From positions 208,601-272,600 of the forward strand of contig SJOL01006595.1 of the NCBI GenBank assembly GCA_004794785.1: a stretch of DNA of 64,000 nt. Reading direction: 5' to 3'. Made by a program: the position numbers and the translations under genes. This document shows, piece by piece, positions 1 to 12,845 of this stretch; position 1 is the first letter of the stretch, and each line of letters starts with the position of its first letter. The notes below the pieces were generated by a model. That model worked only from the letters and a program-made list of their open reading frames with translations, did not search any database and had not been told where the DNA came from. This stretch comes from Opisthorchis felineus (Eukaryota > Platyhelminthes > Trematoda > Opisthorchiida > Opisthorchiidae).

Positions 1-1460
1 CGAAATATCGATATACAAATACAAAAACATATACAGGTCACCTTTCTCATGGTGCACATAAAATTGTTTCGTTGGGTGATTGACGTTGCTTTGTTTGGAG
101 CGGGTACCTTTGTTTAGTTTCAGAAGCAAGTTAATGACTGGGCTGTGCTTTGGACGATGTTGCATTGATCGGTTGTCAAAAAGTTTGCAGATATTCCTAC
201 GTTACCATGCCCGTAATTTTGCTTCACAATATAATGCGGGCTTACTGTTAATGACCGTTTGTCATGAAGCTGCATGAGGTTTGTCTGGCATAACCAAAAT
301 TCCTACAGGGTCGGATATTTTTAGTGGGTCGTCCTGACACTACACTTTTGGGGGAGATTGATCACTGAGCTTCTTCAGGGAGCATATTTTAGTTTAGGGC
401 ATCAAACAAGGGAAAACTTACACCGCATACCTTACAAAGTTTCTGTACGATATCAGATCTGGCTAGGATATGATGCGCCTTTAAGGGCAGATCAAACGCA
501 TCCACAAAGATCAGTGTGGATTTCAACAGGCGTAATAATCAGTGGAAAACGCCTAACCTTTCCTCGAAAATTTGTCGACGTAATAAAAGGGATGTCGGTT
601 ACATTCACAGGTTAAATTTCGAATAGACTTTCCAGCTCTGCAGATTTTCAGCGGAATGCTAGAATGGTTGCAATCTGTGAAATACTATTCAAGGGGTTAT
701 CGAATCAGATCTAATGTTCGTAAAAATGTTTTTTAAAGATTAAAGATCACAGTGGTTACAAACAATTTTTAAGTAAATTTTTTTATGGGTTTCAAGTAAC
801 ACGTATCAATAGAATACCACGGTCAAAGACTATGAAGTCTAGTACTATGCTGGTGGTTTTATCAAGATCCCGTTTAGAGTTTCTGCGTTATACTTTAAGT
901 CCTGTCCCAGTTTGTACACTAAAATTATTGCTCGTCAACTTGGTCAAACTGAATGGGCCCAGTAACCTATCTTGTACTGTCTCAGAGGCATCCGAGGTGC
1001 TAGCAGAATGTCAGAAGCCAACATATGAGTTATTTCAGAAAATTCTGGAAAAGGTGCCATGTAGACCTGATACACTGCGACCACTGGTAATTAATCGAAG
1101 GACATTTTTCAAACCGCACGATCTAATTCATGCCTTTGTTGCAGCAAAACTATCTTTTGTTGGACATTTTGATATCAGACACCGAAACATCTTTAGTTTA
1201 TCCGTGACTTCATATTGAGCAATGCCGTTGGGTCAACCGGGACAAATGTTTTTAAACAGGAGTAACTAGCAGTTGCGGCAGATGACTTCGTCGGCCTTGA
1301 GCTGTTATAGTACCATTTCAACCAGCAACACATCGACTAATACGGTTAGCAACTAAGTAAGTGAAACTGGTTCATTCATTGTAAAATCGCCCGTTTACTT
1401 TTTCTGGCGAACGTGCCATTCATAAAACACTACGACGCAGCCCCTAAAATGCTTTCCTAC
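1..1460. other. No gene recognised; expected to hold or adjoin receptor 3' exons
   Basis: Downstream of the probable S2 exon on the minus strand the remaining S2, M4 and C-terminus of the receptor should follow. I did not recognise any of them here. A plus-strand open frame of 128 codons at 832-1218 has no family resemblance and is within the length expected by chance. Confidence 0.3.
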
Positions 1461-1600
1461 CTTTTCCGAAGGGAACCGAAGAGCGTCGTCTAGCCTTGTG
1501 AACAACACTTCTGGTAAGCTCCATTTGTAAACTGTACGTATAAGGAAATTGTGCAAGCTACTGCCGACCAAAATGACGGCAGGATCATTGGGACTGAACT
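1461..1600 (-). CDS. Probable ionotropic glutamate receptor exon, start of ligand-binding half S2
   Basis: Minus-strand exon bounded by a strong pyrimidine-rich acceptor (…ttccccatag at 1601 upward) and a strong donor (AAG|GTAGGA at 1455-1460). It begins with two bases that complete a codon, so it accepts an incoming phase of 1, the phase in which the pore exon 2306-2633 ends. It encodes about 46 residues and leaves in phase 0. The peptide contains NDPAVILVGSSLHNFLIRTV and then a segment ending LDDALRFPSEK. That resembles the beginning of S2 in this receptor family (small residue-rich strand, GSS before a helix, then an Asp-Ala-Leu helix that precedes the ligand-lid region). The family normally has transmembrane segment M3 with a SYTANLA-like motif between the pore loop and S2. 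That segment is not in this exon and I could not find it in 1603-2305, so one M3 exon that preserves phase is probably unlocated. Without it, this assignment rests on splice signals, phase and a weak sequence resemblance. Confidence 0.42.
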
Positions 1601-2305
1601 CTATGGGGAATAACAGCAAACAGACGTTGGAAGTCCTCGACTTGGCACACTTTTGCAAGATTCAAACACTTGGAAATCAGTAGCGGTATGAGAATGCACA
1701 CACGCGCTTGTGGGCAGGTAAACGAAACAGAGTGCTACGGTTGATAGGTCTGGGGGCGTTCGTGGTTAGAGAACTGTAATGTAATGTAGTAAAAGAATGT
1801 CGACACGCTAGCTTGTTCATGAAAGCTTTACCATTTCCGCGGTTTAACTAAATAAGCAAAGTAACATGGCTGCACTGGGAAGTAAGCGCATCGAAGCTAC
1901 CGAGATGTATGATATAGCCTTGTCCTGAACTTTACTCCATTGTGTGACTAGCAAAGTGTTCTAACAAGGTCTTGCGTTTTCTGGTGGTGACTAAATTAGC
2001 CTTTATAAGATGCAGTACGCGTCCGAAAGTTATTAGTTCACACAAAGTTATGTGGATTCTCATTAAGGGTTAGCACGTTTAAGGCGCCGTTTTGCTGGAT
2101 GTGTGGTTTTATTGAACAAGTCTATTTCTAGAAATCAGGACCATAGGAAATGGTTCTAAAGTCTGAAAACAATGTTTTAGGAGAAATCAAGTTCACATAT
2201 TCAACTTTGACGCAACTTCAGTTTGAGTTCGGTTAAATCGAATGGCCAGTAGTTCACAGGCAACACGGTAAGAGGGGTCAATCGGATCAACCTCTTGAAA
2301 CCTAC

Positions 2306-2633
2306 CTTGTAGCAGGAAGCTGCTTAAAGCGGACCAAATGTTTTCTCTGACCGAAACCTCATTTTCTGAGGAGTCCGGAAGCCCCAGGTTCCATGCAGAA
2401 AAGGGGCTGAAGTAGTTCAACAGGAAGAGGATGACTCCAGTGAGGAAAATGGATGTAATTAACAGCAACCACATTTCCCGCTGAAATGGCCTAAAAGCTC
2501 TGAAGGGAGATGCGTTATCGTAGAGTTTTACTGCCAGTGTTGCAGCTTGTGAAACCATGAAGGGGCCAAGGTACCGAATCACTTTCGCGCGATCTTCGGT
2601 AAACGCAAGAGGTGCAGCAGCTATGTCGATTCT
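2306..2633 (-). CDS. Ionotropic glutamate receptor exon: end of S1, M1 and pore loop M2
   Basis: This 328-nt exon has acceptor …cacgctcag at 2634 upward and donor CAAG|GTAGGT at 2300-2305. It encodes 109 residues. Residues 1-26 (RIDIAAAPLAFTEDR then GPFM) are the S1 segment in which family members carry the APLT..xxR agonist-binding motif. The arginine that binds the ligand alpha-carboxylate is kept (R15), while the usual Thr after Pro-Leu is Ala. A sequon NAS lies at residues 40-42. Residues 54-75 form the hydrophobic M1, followed by FSPFSAW, the counterpart of FSPYEW. Residues 98-109 (NIWSALSSFLLQ plus Gly across the splice) are the re-entrant pore loop M2. The open frame continues 37 codons past the donor, but that tail does not look like M3. 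The protein is a ligand-gated cation channel subunit of the plasma membrane. Overall it looks closer to AMPA/kainate types than to NMDA types, yet divergent. Confidence 0.9.
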
Positions 2634-5600
2634 CTGAGCGTGCAAGAATTTGTAAAATGCACGGGAGAATTAGCAGATATACTTGAAAACTTAAGACGAA
2701 AGTTTTAACTATTCTAATGACGTTTCTGATTTAAAAGTAGTAAAGGAACACTTGAAATGGGTAATAATTGATTAATTAATTGTTGGTTACAACTTCATTT
2801 GAATTTAATACAACTTGGTTTTTTGTGTATGTTAGGGAAACGATTGCCTTCGTCTTATTACAGACTGATGACGGGTAATTTGAAGTAAACGGTTCTATCA
2901 TAAGAACTCATACCCGTGGATGGGATAACTATTGGTTCATCCACATGCGTGTTATTGTGTGAAACGCGAAAAATCAGGTCCTAAACATTTGTACACTGTA
3001 CTTAAGGAAGGTCAACCACCAATAAGCCAATATCTCTCAGGAATTTCGACTAAATTGGACAGTGTGAAACAGCCATTCGTCAATCAGTTCATTCACCTAT
3101 TTCTCAGCTTAGTGACGGGACACAAACGTTCAATGGAAATAGAGAAATATACGTGGGTGCTGGTCAGGTTTGGTACCTACTATTTATCAAGTCATTTTTT
3201 TTTAACTTAGCGAGATACACTCTTTGGCAAATCACCTTTATGCTAGCATTCGAATGAAAAGTTTGCTTCTTGTTTCCGTTGGCACGACATTCAGATAGCA
3301 GAGTAGATCATCCTGGTATAACCCACTACTTCTAGATTTGCTGGAAACGATTGTTCTTTATCTTGCGTTGTTTATTAAGAAGTACTCGCAAGGGTAGTTT
3401 GCAGCTTCCTTGTGCGTCCAAGAAGTGGCTTTTATGGTGTTGTCTCTGTCAACTGCAAATGGGCATCTGAATATGGACGCCATGTTCATGTGATGGTCTG
3501 AAACCATCCAGACCAAAAACTGAATGTCTCTATTAAGCGTTTGCTGAAACAGGTTTTCGTCAGAAAAATGAGCATTTGAGTGCATGAAAATGGTTTATTC
3601 TGAGTTTCGGAGATTTGTTACAGCCCAGGTTATTGTAAATTTTTTCGCATCACCGGTTAGCTGCACTTCGCTCTGTAAGGCCGATGACACAAACCAAATA
3701 TCGTGCAAAGTACGGTGTAGTCAAATCTGTTGTTGGGACTGAAAGTCGAAGTTGAGTAAACCGACAGATTCAAGTGAAATTTGCAGTGCTAATTTGGATG
3801 AGCATTTGCATGCTGTCGGCTGCTGTCAGATGTGTACATCCTTAAAAGACAAGAATACCACACGGGTTGGCAAGTTCAACCGTGCACTACTGTTGCATAA
3901 AAGTTCAGCTCACTCATTTATATTAAAGCATTGAGAGATTTTATTTAGAGTCCTCAGGAAATAGTAGGAATTTATGGGTAACCCAGATTCAAAGGTCTAC
4001 TGGTCTTTGCCTATGATCGCAATTAAAAATTTGACCGTCATCCAACTGGAAATAAGTGGCTAATGTGCAATTTAGTGAACGGATCTTGTACATTACGAAA
4101 ATACCGTTCGCTAGCAACCAGTATTCGAATACAACCATGCAAAATGCATAAAACAGGAAAGAAAACGAGAAGTTCTAATACCAAGTTTTGAGCAGTTAAT
4201 GTTGGGACTAACCCCAAAATTTGATCAGGAAAACTCGCGCAAAAATTATTCTTTCTAGAATGCACCAAATTGGCAACTAAACTAATGAATGAGTTTTTCG
4301 TCCGGTTATTATGAATGTACCAAAATTCGTTCCATTCAGGAAGTATTTACTGAAAAGAAGTGGCAAAAATATTGCAATAATCAAAAGTCATTCACCGACT
4401 GCTTTTTTGAATCTTCGACCACTGACAAGTTGTTCTCCAAACACAGCGCAGGTAAAAATTGCAGACAGCATAAAAAATATGAATATACGTCACATGATCG
4501 CTGAATGGTAATCAGATCATACCTGTTTTTAAGAGGAGCATAAAGCCCCACAGAAGCTGGAAAACAGTGCAAAGGCTGTTGATATACAAAAAGAACAAGA
4601 CATTTCACTGTCTGACCACGCTTTTCTTCTGGGTTTTAGCCATATTCCAGCCGAATCCTTAACGAGAATCAGGAAAATTTGGTATAACCGGCGGCAACAA
4701 GTTAGATAACTCGTAAGCGAGTCACCATCATTTGGACAGAAACCAACAGTTCGTAAATGCGAACCGGTCGGCAAATTATTCCACAAAGCAAACAGATTAC
4801 GTGGCCCGAAATAGCTGGAGCAAGGGAAGGAATTTTTGAACGGCAATCCGGAGTGCTTCATTAAATTCGCAGTAGATTGGGTAGGCAAACCACTTTAGTT
4901 CATCAGCAAACAAGAACTTATATTTATTCCTTTAAACCGGAAACGACAATGGTAAAACTGGTATAATGTGCAAGCCCGCTTCTGCTTTTAAGGTTGTTCG
5001 CACAGCTCCGTCTGATACCGACCATCAGAGGATTTGCTCTGCACAGAAGTCAACATTTACTGTCCAGTCTACCTGCCTCTCGTGTAGTCTATGAGGTATA
5101 ATGCAGCTGCGGACACGCTAACATTGGCGGGTCATACAGACAGCTAGCGGAGCGTGCAGCGGAACACATCATAAAGTAAATAACCCAGATGGGTCAGGAA
5201 GAAGTTTGGGTCAGAGGTTAACTCGCAATAGCCATCAGATTGACACGGGCAACTCATTCAAAACTTTTGCGCATCACAAACACCAGGGTTTGGGCGATAA
5301 ATGGAGCACTGCTGATCAAATCAAACCGGCCCCGACTGGGTGCTTGAAAGCAGTTGAGGCAACCCTGGAACTAGTCAGTTCAGTTGCATTATTCCTATCA
5401 GTGTCTGTCCAATATTATTTCATTCCTTTGTTTACGTAACTCACATGATTTACGTCCGTGGCTGAAAACGACAAAAGAACCGTTAACATATTGCAGCATG
5501 TCTTCTGGCAGTTGTAAAGAAAACCCGGCTAGATCATTTTGATTTATTCATGTCCATAGGAAAGAACGGGGAACAAAGGAAGGTCTTCTGCTCACTATAA

Positions 5601-7847
5601 AATAGTAGCCAATTTTGCTTAGCATTTATTGTGAAACTAGCTTGGGGTTTTGGTGTACAAGAAATCCGCGGTGCAGAGTTTTTACCCCGTAAAGTAAAAC
5701 CTACCAGTGATCTGACAATGAAACAAACTTCAAGATACCTAATATTCCACTTTAGTTGTGTTGTTATGTTCCATGTATCTCGAAAATGCCCTTTTTACTT
5801 CACACCTTATCCCGGTACGAAATTTAGTAAACGATGTGCAAAAACGTCTCAAGAAATTTCGGATGGGGGGATTGGTACTGTAAGCTAGGATGGACAAGTA
5901 ACAAATTGCGAGCTATGCTAGATGTACACCAAGGGGGCTGATTGTTCGATTTTGACCATTTTGAAGTAATGGGATTGTTTCCAGTGCAAAAAAATAAGCC
6001 GACGAAACCCCAAAGAGGAAGCTTTCCAGTTCTACAAACTGCAGATATGCTTTATTATAGGAGGCGCACAATAGAAACAACCGCTTCAATTGACCTACTT
6101 CAAAGAATGTATATTGTAAAGACAACTGCCACACTAGCCCACCACGTCCGTAAACTCTTGTTGTCCTAAGTGAGCTGACATTAAAGACTTTGGCATCTAC
6201 ATAGAACATTTCACAGTTGAAATGCGGCTTGTACGTAATAAAATCGGAGGGTAGAATGAAGTTGCATACAATAGCTTGCCATTATTCGAGTTCTACATCA
6301 GCACCAGCGGGGAATTTGTTACATAGATGCATGTTTTTACTTGATAGGCTCCAGTGTTTGGTGACATTTCTGCAAGTTTAACTACGTAAAAAATCACCAG
6401 CCCGAGATGGAGTAGTAAAAACATCACTACGCCATTTTATGGAGTACTGGCACTTTTGCGTGAAATGCTGACATGCAGCTAAAATCCCAGAATGCATGGA
6501 AAATGCCGTCTCACTTCCGTGAAAGATTTTGAAATACTTCCAAGTATGAATGAAATTTTATTTCAGTGCGGGGAGTATGGATACACTCGGTCATATCTTC
6601 AGGATAAATCACTGCCGTTCAGTCTGGAACATTTTGGTAGCACTTCTTAGGCAGCAAGAATACTGTACTGTATTTTGCGGTGTGAGCTTCACTTACCTCC
6701 CTACGGACGGCACGTTAAGTGGTCTTTCTGGTCATACTGCAATATGGCAGTAACACTGACTCTGCTTCACACGGCCTTCATTCAGATGGAATAGGTGGTT
6801 CACAAACAAATGCGTAGCAGAAGAATAAGCCATGGTGTGCAAAAATTTCATGCTGACTTAAGTTTGCATTAGGTAATTGAAGAAATAACACTCGAGATGA
6901 AGCAACATGGCAGAGTACGACTCAAAAATATGGGGATAGGCTTAGAACTTATAGTTTAGTGGCTTTTTTATAGAAGTGATCACTACGCTGGTTGAGCCTT
7001 GTTTGACTGAATTCCAACAATGCTGCTTCCATTTCTGGCGGTATTTAAATGCAGTAGTCAAGTTCCTAGTTCTTCACGGAGATGTATCGCTCAACTAGGG
7101 ACGAGATCGTTGAAGACGTACAGATGAAAATGTCTACAGAAGCTTGGATGAGAGTGCTTGCTGTGTTCCCCTTGTGCAAGATGGCCGTCGCCGGAAGGAT
7201 TTTTGGAGAAGAGGTGATAGATGATGTGCATGATTCAACTGACAATGATACATCACTTAAATTGGCTGAAAATATCTACCTGTACCTCATTTGTTGATCT
7301 CAGAGCTGTAGTAGCAAGCAAGTGTTGTCGTCTTTTCTGTCTTTTCTGTTACCAGTTTGTCCTAGAAAAGCTATAGGTTCTTTTTGTTTAATTTGTAAGA
7401 AATATACAATAGGGAACACTAATTATTATTGCCCCCTAGAAGCCACAGTATTCTAACATAAACATACCCGCCACCCTATCTTACACAATAATCGCCTCCA
7501 CATTAACCATGGTTGTTCTCATTTTTAAGAGAAACTGACGTTATACTTCAAGCAATTCATCACATTTTTTCGGCGATTGACTGCTTTCTTTCTGCCTGAG
7601 CAAATGGCTAACATGCGGCTTAGCACAAGCAACAGAATAGAGTATTTTTGCGATGTGCCGTGGCACCATAGCAGACACATGATTGATAGTATCTTCGGTG
7701 AGATACCGCCATGTTGTCATGGTAGCATCATCAGTTTGAATGATTGCGCGTCTGTCAGATGCACCTGTTGAACAAATAAACGACGACGGCAGTTTTCGCA
7801 AGATGCCAATATGGCTGCTACTAGCAATAAAATTGTTTAAAACTAAC
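2634..7847 (-). other. 5.2-kb receptor intron
   Basis: Non-coding sequence between S1 exons of the receptor. Many short open frames occur on both strands, none with recognisable protein similarity. A 34-nt stretch at 4525-4558 has both a strong acceptor (…cactgttttccag) and donor (CAG|GTATGA) on the minus strand. It is not needed by the receptor model and its phase does not fit. Confidence 0.5.
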
Positions 7848-7938
7848 TCCAGTGAGCAGATCATGGATTAGACCACTCCAGTTCCCAGACTTGTCAGCTG
7901 CTCCATACTGTTGATCGGACGACTCGTAGAAGATTGGG
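7848..7938 (-). CDS. Ionotropic glutamate receptor exon: S1, YG…W.G motif
   Basis: This 91-nt minus-strand exon has a textbook acceptor (…tttttgtcacag at 7939 upward) and donor GGA|GTTAGT at 7842-7847. It begins with one base that completes the codon left open by exon 8886-8995 (CG|C, Arg) and ends in phase 0, which joins directly to exon 2306-2633. The peptide after the junction Arg is PIFYESSDQQ followed by YGAADKSGNWSGLIHDLLTG. Tyr-Gly and the later W-S-G-L-I match the YG…W.GM(I/V) signature of S1, where the Tyr stacks over the bound ligand. Joined with the next exon it reads …LIHDLLTG/RIDIAAAP, which is the expected family order. No start codon lies in this stretch and the frame is short, so it is visible only by splice logic. 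Confidence 0.88.
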
Positions 7939-8885
7939 CTGTGACAAAAAGTAAAAACAAATGAATTTGCAAAATGAATCATTTTTTTGTTATGGAGACT
8001 GATATGGTGCGGTGAGTGCTTGTTGAAAGCTGACCTATAAATGTCGAGTCAACACCGTTATTGGAAACTTTATTTGCTTTTGGGTAACTAAAGTGTGATA
8101 CCCCATGAATACCATTAGAAGTCACTTTGAAACAGACACAAAAAACCTTGCAGAATCTCTTTCTAATAAGATACCGAAGCAGACTTTGTGCTACACATTT
8201 AGTGGAAGACATCGACATGCTATTATCTACGGGGGTCTTCACCGTACCTTCATTTCAGTAATTTTAACATGCAAGTGAGCTGAAAAACGTGATCAATCTC
8301 GTCCGCGATCCTCCACTTTAAGAGAAGTTATCCTACCAATGGTTAAAAAGCGCGTTAGATTTGAATGTAATTCTTGGATATTGGTATAATTTCTGGAGTG
8401 ACTGTTTGACTTTGGCTTGCTAAAGGCTGTCATTCGGTGGTTGAATGCACAGAGGCAATTTGTCGAGAATGAAGCAAACATTGATGTCCCCTGTCTACAT
8501 AAAAAAACTGTACCTTTCTTTTGTGTTAGATATTTGTAGACAATTTCCAGCCACAGCATCCCTTGTATACGGCTTTGTCTTCATTGGTTGTTCGGGGATG
8601 TTACCAGGTCTAGTGATACAGCAAAAGCAAAATCTTAATTTTTTTGTTTTTGCCTCACTCAAGGGCAATGCATTGAGATGCACTAATTATGCATATTTCC
8701 AGCCTTTAAAGTATAACATCACTTTGGTAATGTATTGAGGTTTTTGTTTCTGTGATTATTTCAAGTGCTTGGAAAGTCTTCACAAACGATGGTTTCAAGG
8801 TGTCAAGCGAAAATTTACCTCCAAATACAACTTTTAAAATACAGTTACTTCACTCTTGCTAGAGAGTTCATCAATCCGGACTCAC

Positions 8886-8995
8886 CGAAACTGGAAGCGC
8901 TCTGCAAGAAGCTGTGTCAGGTCGATCATTAGTCCTGCTGGGTTAATAAGTTGCCCCTTGCTACTGACCTCACAAGTTTGTACATAAGGAGGATC
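8886..8995 (-). CDS. Ionotropic glutamate receptor exon: S1, PPYV and DL..LLA segment
   Basis: This 110-nt exon has acceptor …ttttggttttcttcag at 8996 upward and donor CG|GTGAGT at 8880-8885. It starts in phase 0 and ends in phase 2. The peptide DPPYVQTCEV… leads to PAGLMIDLTQLLAERFQF. In this receptor family S1 begins with T(T/I)xxxPYV and then G(Y/F)C(I/V)DLL..(L/I)A. Both signatures are recognisable here (PPYV; GLMIDLTQLLA), with the usual Cys replaced by Met. The exon is preceded by …GRILRIGVVI in exon 12846-12969 and followed by exon 7848-7938, and phases agree at both joins. Confidence 0.9.
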
Positions 8996-11900
8996 CTGAA
9001 GAAAACCAAAAATACTTCTAATGCAGGAATTAGATTAGGAGCCACATAAATGCAAAGCTTCTAGCTAAAGCACAAATCAATTTCTCCATGATTGAGACTA
9101 ATTTAGTGACTCATTCAAACAGCACATTTCGGGAGGGGAAAACAGTCGAAGAAACCGAGCAGTGCCATTTGTCTGCTATTTTATTATATAGGAATTCCTC
9201 ATCGTTGTTAGCCATCTGAACATTTGAACCAACGAGTGCTCAAATTTCGTCTTAGTATGAGGTATTCTGGCACGTATATTTAAAGTAACCGATCCATGAA
9301 AGGTTGACATCCGGTTGGGATTAATTGGTCAAGGTTAGTCAAACCAGTGGACTTCCGAGGGTAGTGGGAGAGCCAAGGATGTCTTGCTCTAAGCTATACA
9401 TATTGCTTTGGCACCGTTACGGACCCGAGGGAATAAGATCGGCAGGCAAACCTGAAGACGCCTGCAGAGGTCATGAACATGTTTCCTAAAATGTCGATAC
9501 ACACGGAAACGGGATCAAGAAAAGACATGAAACCCGGAGGTAACTTTGTAGATTCATTGGCAAACTGACATAAAGTTAGCTGCTTGCCTCGCTTTGTTAA
9601 ACCATATATTCATGCTTTACTTCGTCAGATATTAAAGTTACTGATATAGTTCTGCTTGCCAGTTACTGAATTTGTGATCTCGGGGCTACTCAAGACTATC
9701 TCTCTGAGGTTCATTATTCGTTTTGGCAGTACTGTATGAAGCAGAAATTTTACTCATTTGTGGGCATTGAGAGTAAATATGGACCAGGTCATTAAAACAC
9801 AACGCTTGCTGATCATGAGAGGATAGTCCGGGATGTCAGCCAAATGGACTGAGGAGCAGTGTGCAGATACAAAGGTAGGGAGTAACACTTACGTTCCGTT
9901 TATTAGCACTGCCGGGTAAAGCTTAACTAGGGTTTCTTTGGGCGTAGCAAGCCTGATTGCAGACGTACAGCGTTCACTGCTTATGCTGGGCTAAAGGGCT
10001 GAGTCTTCACTGGCAGCGTATGGTCCCAAATGCATCCGCTGTCTCAGCCGAGTTATTTCGGCGTTAATCCGGATGTCCCTTGGTTAATATCCCCAAATTA
10101 CCTGGCCTAACGCGCATGAAGATGGATACGCCTCTTTTGTACTACGTGGATATTTCCACAAGTTTCGCAAATTCCGGTTAACTACAAGGAACAGAACTGT
10201 TATCTTAGTTGTTTTAGATAAACAAGTTAGATCACCCGGCTTGAAACTTGCCTAGAAGAATCGCTAACTGTTTCTGGCCGAAATGCAATCACCACTGTGA
10301 CAGCTGAATATTCGAAGTCGAATTTCGAAACGTCCACCACTATTGCTACCCCCACTTAGGTGATGTGGAAGATTCCCCCATTGAAAGTAACATCCATCAA
10401 GGAGATTCGTTTGCCCACGAGCTTTTTCGTGGTTGAACTTGGGCTCTTGGTACATGATTACTCCATGTCGCCATGGTTATACTTCTTCCATTAGGTGACT
10501 TATTAGGTTTTCTTATTGACTTGCATTTTTCCATTGTAAGTATGACATCAACATGTACGATCTACATTTTCTACGTAGGTTTCATGTCTGCAGATGACAA
10601 GCTTACGATCCATGAAGTATATGTAATGTTATATGTATACGTGATGTATGTATATGTGTGTACATAATAGATATGTATATGAATATGTATGTACGTATGT
10701 ATATGTAAGGTTACCTCATTACACTCATCATACTTTTGGTGGTAACTCACGAGAAACCTATTTAATAATAATGGTAGTTATGTTGCAGCATGAGGGAAGA
10801 TGAATAAAAATGTTTCTTTTTCACTTTCAGCTGCGTCTCAAAAGTTGATTAAAAAGACCGTCAGTCAATGAGGCTCGTGAAGAACGTGTTGAAATTGAAA
10901 GCACAGGGTTGTCATTTTTGCTTACCGTACACATTTCTGCATCGAAGAGTGAGAGAACGCTATAGCCCAGAAACACTGCAGTCATTATTTAGTCTAGTTC
11001 TTAACAGTCGTTAATTTCGGTCATCGCACAAGATTATAGTTTTCTGCGTACAAGTGGACAAGTTCCCTGGATTTTGTTATGGTATTTTGCCGTTGTCATA
11101 ACTCAGCCAGTAGCCAAGTTATTTCATTAGATCATATAAATGTCCCCTATCATAATCTGGCCGTTTGGTCGCCCCAACTAGATTTTGATTCTATTTCCCG
11201 ATCAGAGATGTTAAATTCAATTGAGTAAGCTGAGTAATTGTCAGGCAACTATGAGAGTACAGTTGCTTTAAACTTACTGATTAATGAAGCCTCTCTTGTT
11301 TTAGCTTTAAGATTTTAGATTTAAGTTTTAGCTTTAACTGAATTAACCACGTCGTGCGCGGCTCTTTACCTGGAGGAACGCTTCCTTGAATCTAGAATGC
11401 TTTGCACACATTTTCTATCCCTTGGTTTTGTCGGCAGTAAAGTACCTGCAATTCTAAAGCCAATAACTGAGCCTATGAGGTACCCGCTCTAACAAAGTTT
11501 GATTCAAAAACATTATTGGTCAGCTGTCAACAAAACTAGTTCAACTTCAAGAAAAGGAGAGGCCAGTGTGATGGCACCAGTGCGAATTGACCTGTTAACA
11601 CCTGTTGCACCTGTGGACAGGTGTAAGTGGTTTTTATCTCAGAATCTACCAGGATAGTGTTGACTGAAAATCACTGTTTTCGATGTAAATCCAAGTAAGT
11701 CAGATCTGGGAAAAATCATTTTTAGACAGGTTAGCCCTAAAATGGTCAGAAAAAGTTCACACCTAACATTGCCATCTTGGTTGACTCAGCGGGGAATTCT
11801 CATAGTTGAAACACCAACTGTTGTGTTTCATTCGGACTAGGAAATCTAGCCTTCTATAGGGGAATAAAAAATCAGTAACAATGGTTGTACCCTTTTGATG

Positions 11901-12845
11901 CACACAGTCCAGAAGTCAAAAACATTGTTGATTTCCCTACATTTTGCGATAAATCAAGGATGAACTTCATAGTCTTTGACAGAGTGAATAGGCGTAATGT
12001 AGCAGACCAAGATGCGACTGGGGTTATCCCGGCGTTGCAGACAATAGTACTAGTTCGAACATTTAACTTTACGACCATGAGCGACTGATCACCAAAGGGA
12101 TTAGCTCAGATACAGACAGGATATAGCGCCTTTCAGCCTTCAGTCACGGAAACCACATCACGTGGTCACCTATTGACTGGCTCCTCGAGTGACGACTCCT
12201 CAGATGGCAAGCTTGTGGCGGCCTCTGAATTTCGAAGCGTAGTGGTATGATAATGCATCGTGGTCCAGCAATGCGCTGGTGTGTAAGACTTTACACCATG
12301 TGCCATAATCTGCTTTGCACACGTATTAATAAGACTTATAAGAACCACCTTGCATCCATTTCGTTTAGATTGCGCCATACTGGTGAAGATGGGGCTGCTG
12401 GATGTCCAATTTGCTGATTCATTTACAGCGGACTAGTCTGAATACAAGCTTGTCCGGTGAATCTACCTTAGTGAATGGAGTTTTGGATTTGTAACCAGTT
12501 TCCGGTGAATATAACTTGCTCTTGAAACTTATGAATATGCATAAAATGCGACCCAGCAACTTCAAATTCCCAGTAAAAATTGGTGTATGTAGTGTGTAGG
12601 CCCTGAATGAGCACAGCATACACTGGAAGATTACATCAGAGTACTGCTAGGCTACCTGCTAAAATGGGTGAATTTTCAGAAGCATTTGGAACTGTTTGCA
12701 CGAAAAACAATCACCGTACACCTACGCGCTTGCCGAAAAGAGTGCCAAACAACCGGGGCACGGTGGCACACCAACAGTGACTGCAACGCAAAATTCCTGA
12801 GAGAATTCAAAATAATATGAAAGAATTCCCGTTTGGGTTACTTAC
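8996..12845 (-). other. 3.9-kb receptor intron
   Basis: Lies between the linker exon and the first S1 exon. Contains a TATG/TGTA-rich microsatellite (about 10616-10707) and a small A/T-rich direct repeat (about 11298-11338). No coding exon recognised. Confidence 0.5.
10616..10707. repeat. Degenerate TATG/TGTA microsatellite
   Basis: Alternating purine-pyrimidine tract built of tatg, tgta and gtat units with substitutions, for example atgtatgtacgtatgtatat. It lies within a receptor intron. No function is suggested. Confidence 0.8.

Noticed and set aside
832..1218. 128-codon plus-strand open frame
   Set aside because: No motif or neighbours on this strand; length expected by chance.
4525..4558. 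34-nt microexon candidate with strong splice sites
   Set aside because: Phase is incompatible with the receptor exons, which already join without it.
7979..8242. Minus-strand frame with FKVTSNGIHG and FIGQLSTST, vaguely like S1
   Set aside because: No donor or acceptor in a usable phase, and the real S1 exons on either side (8886-8995 and 7848-7938) join directly in phase.
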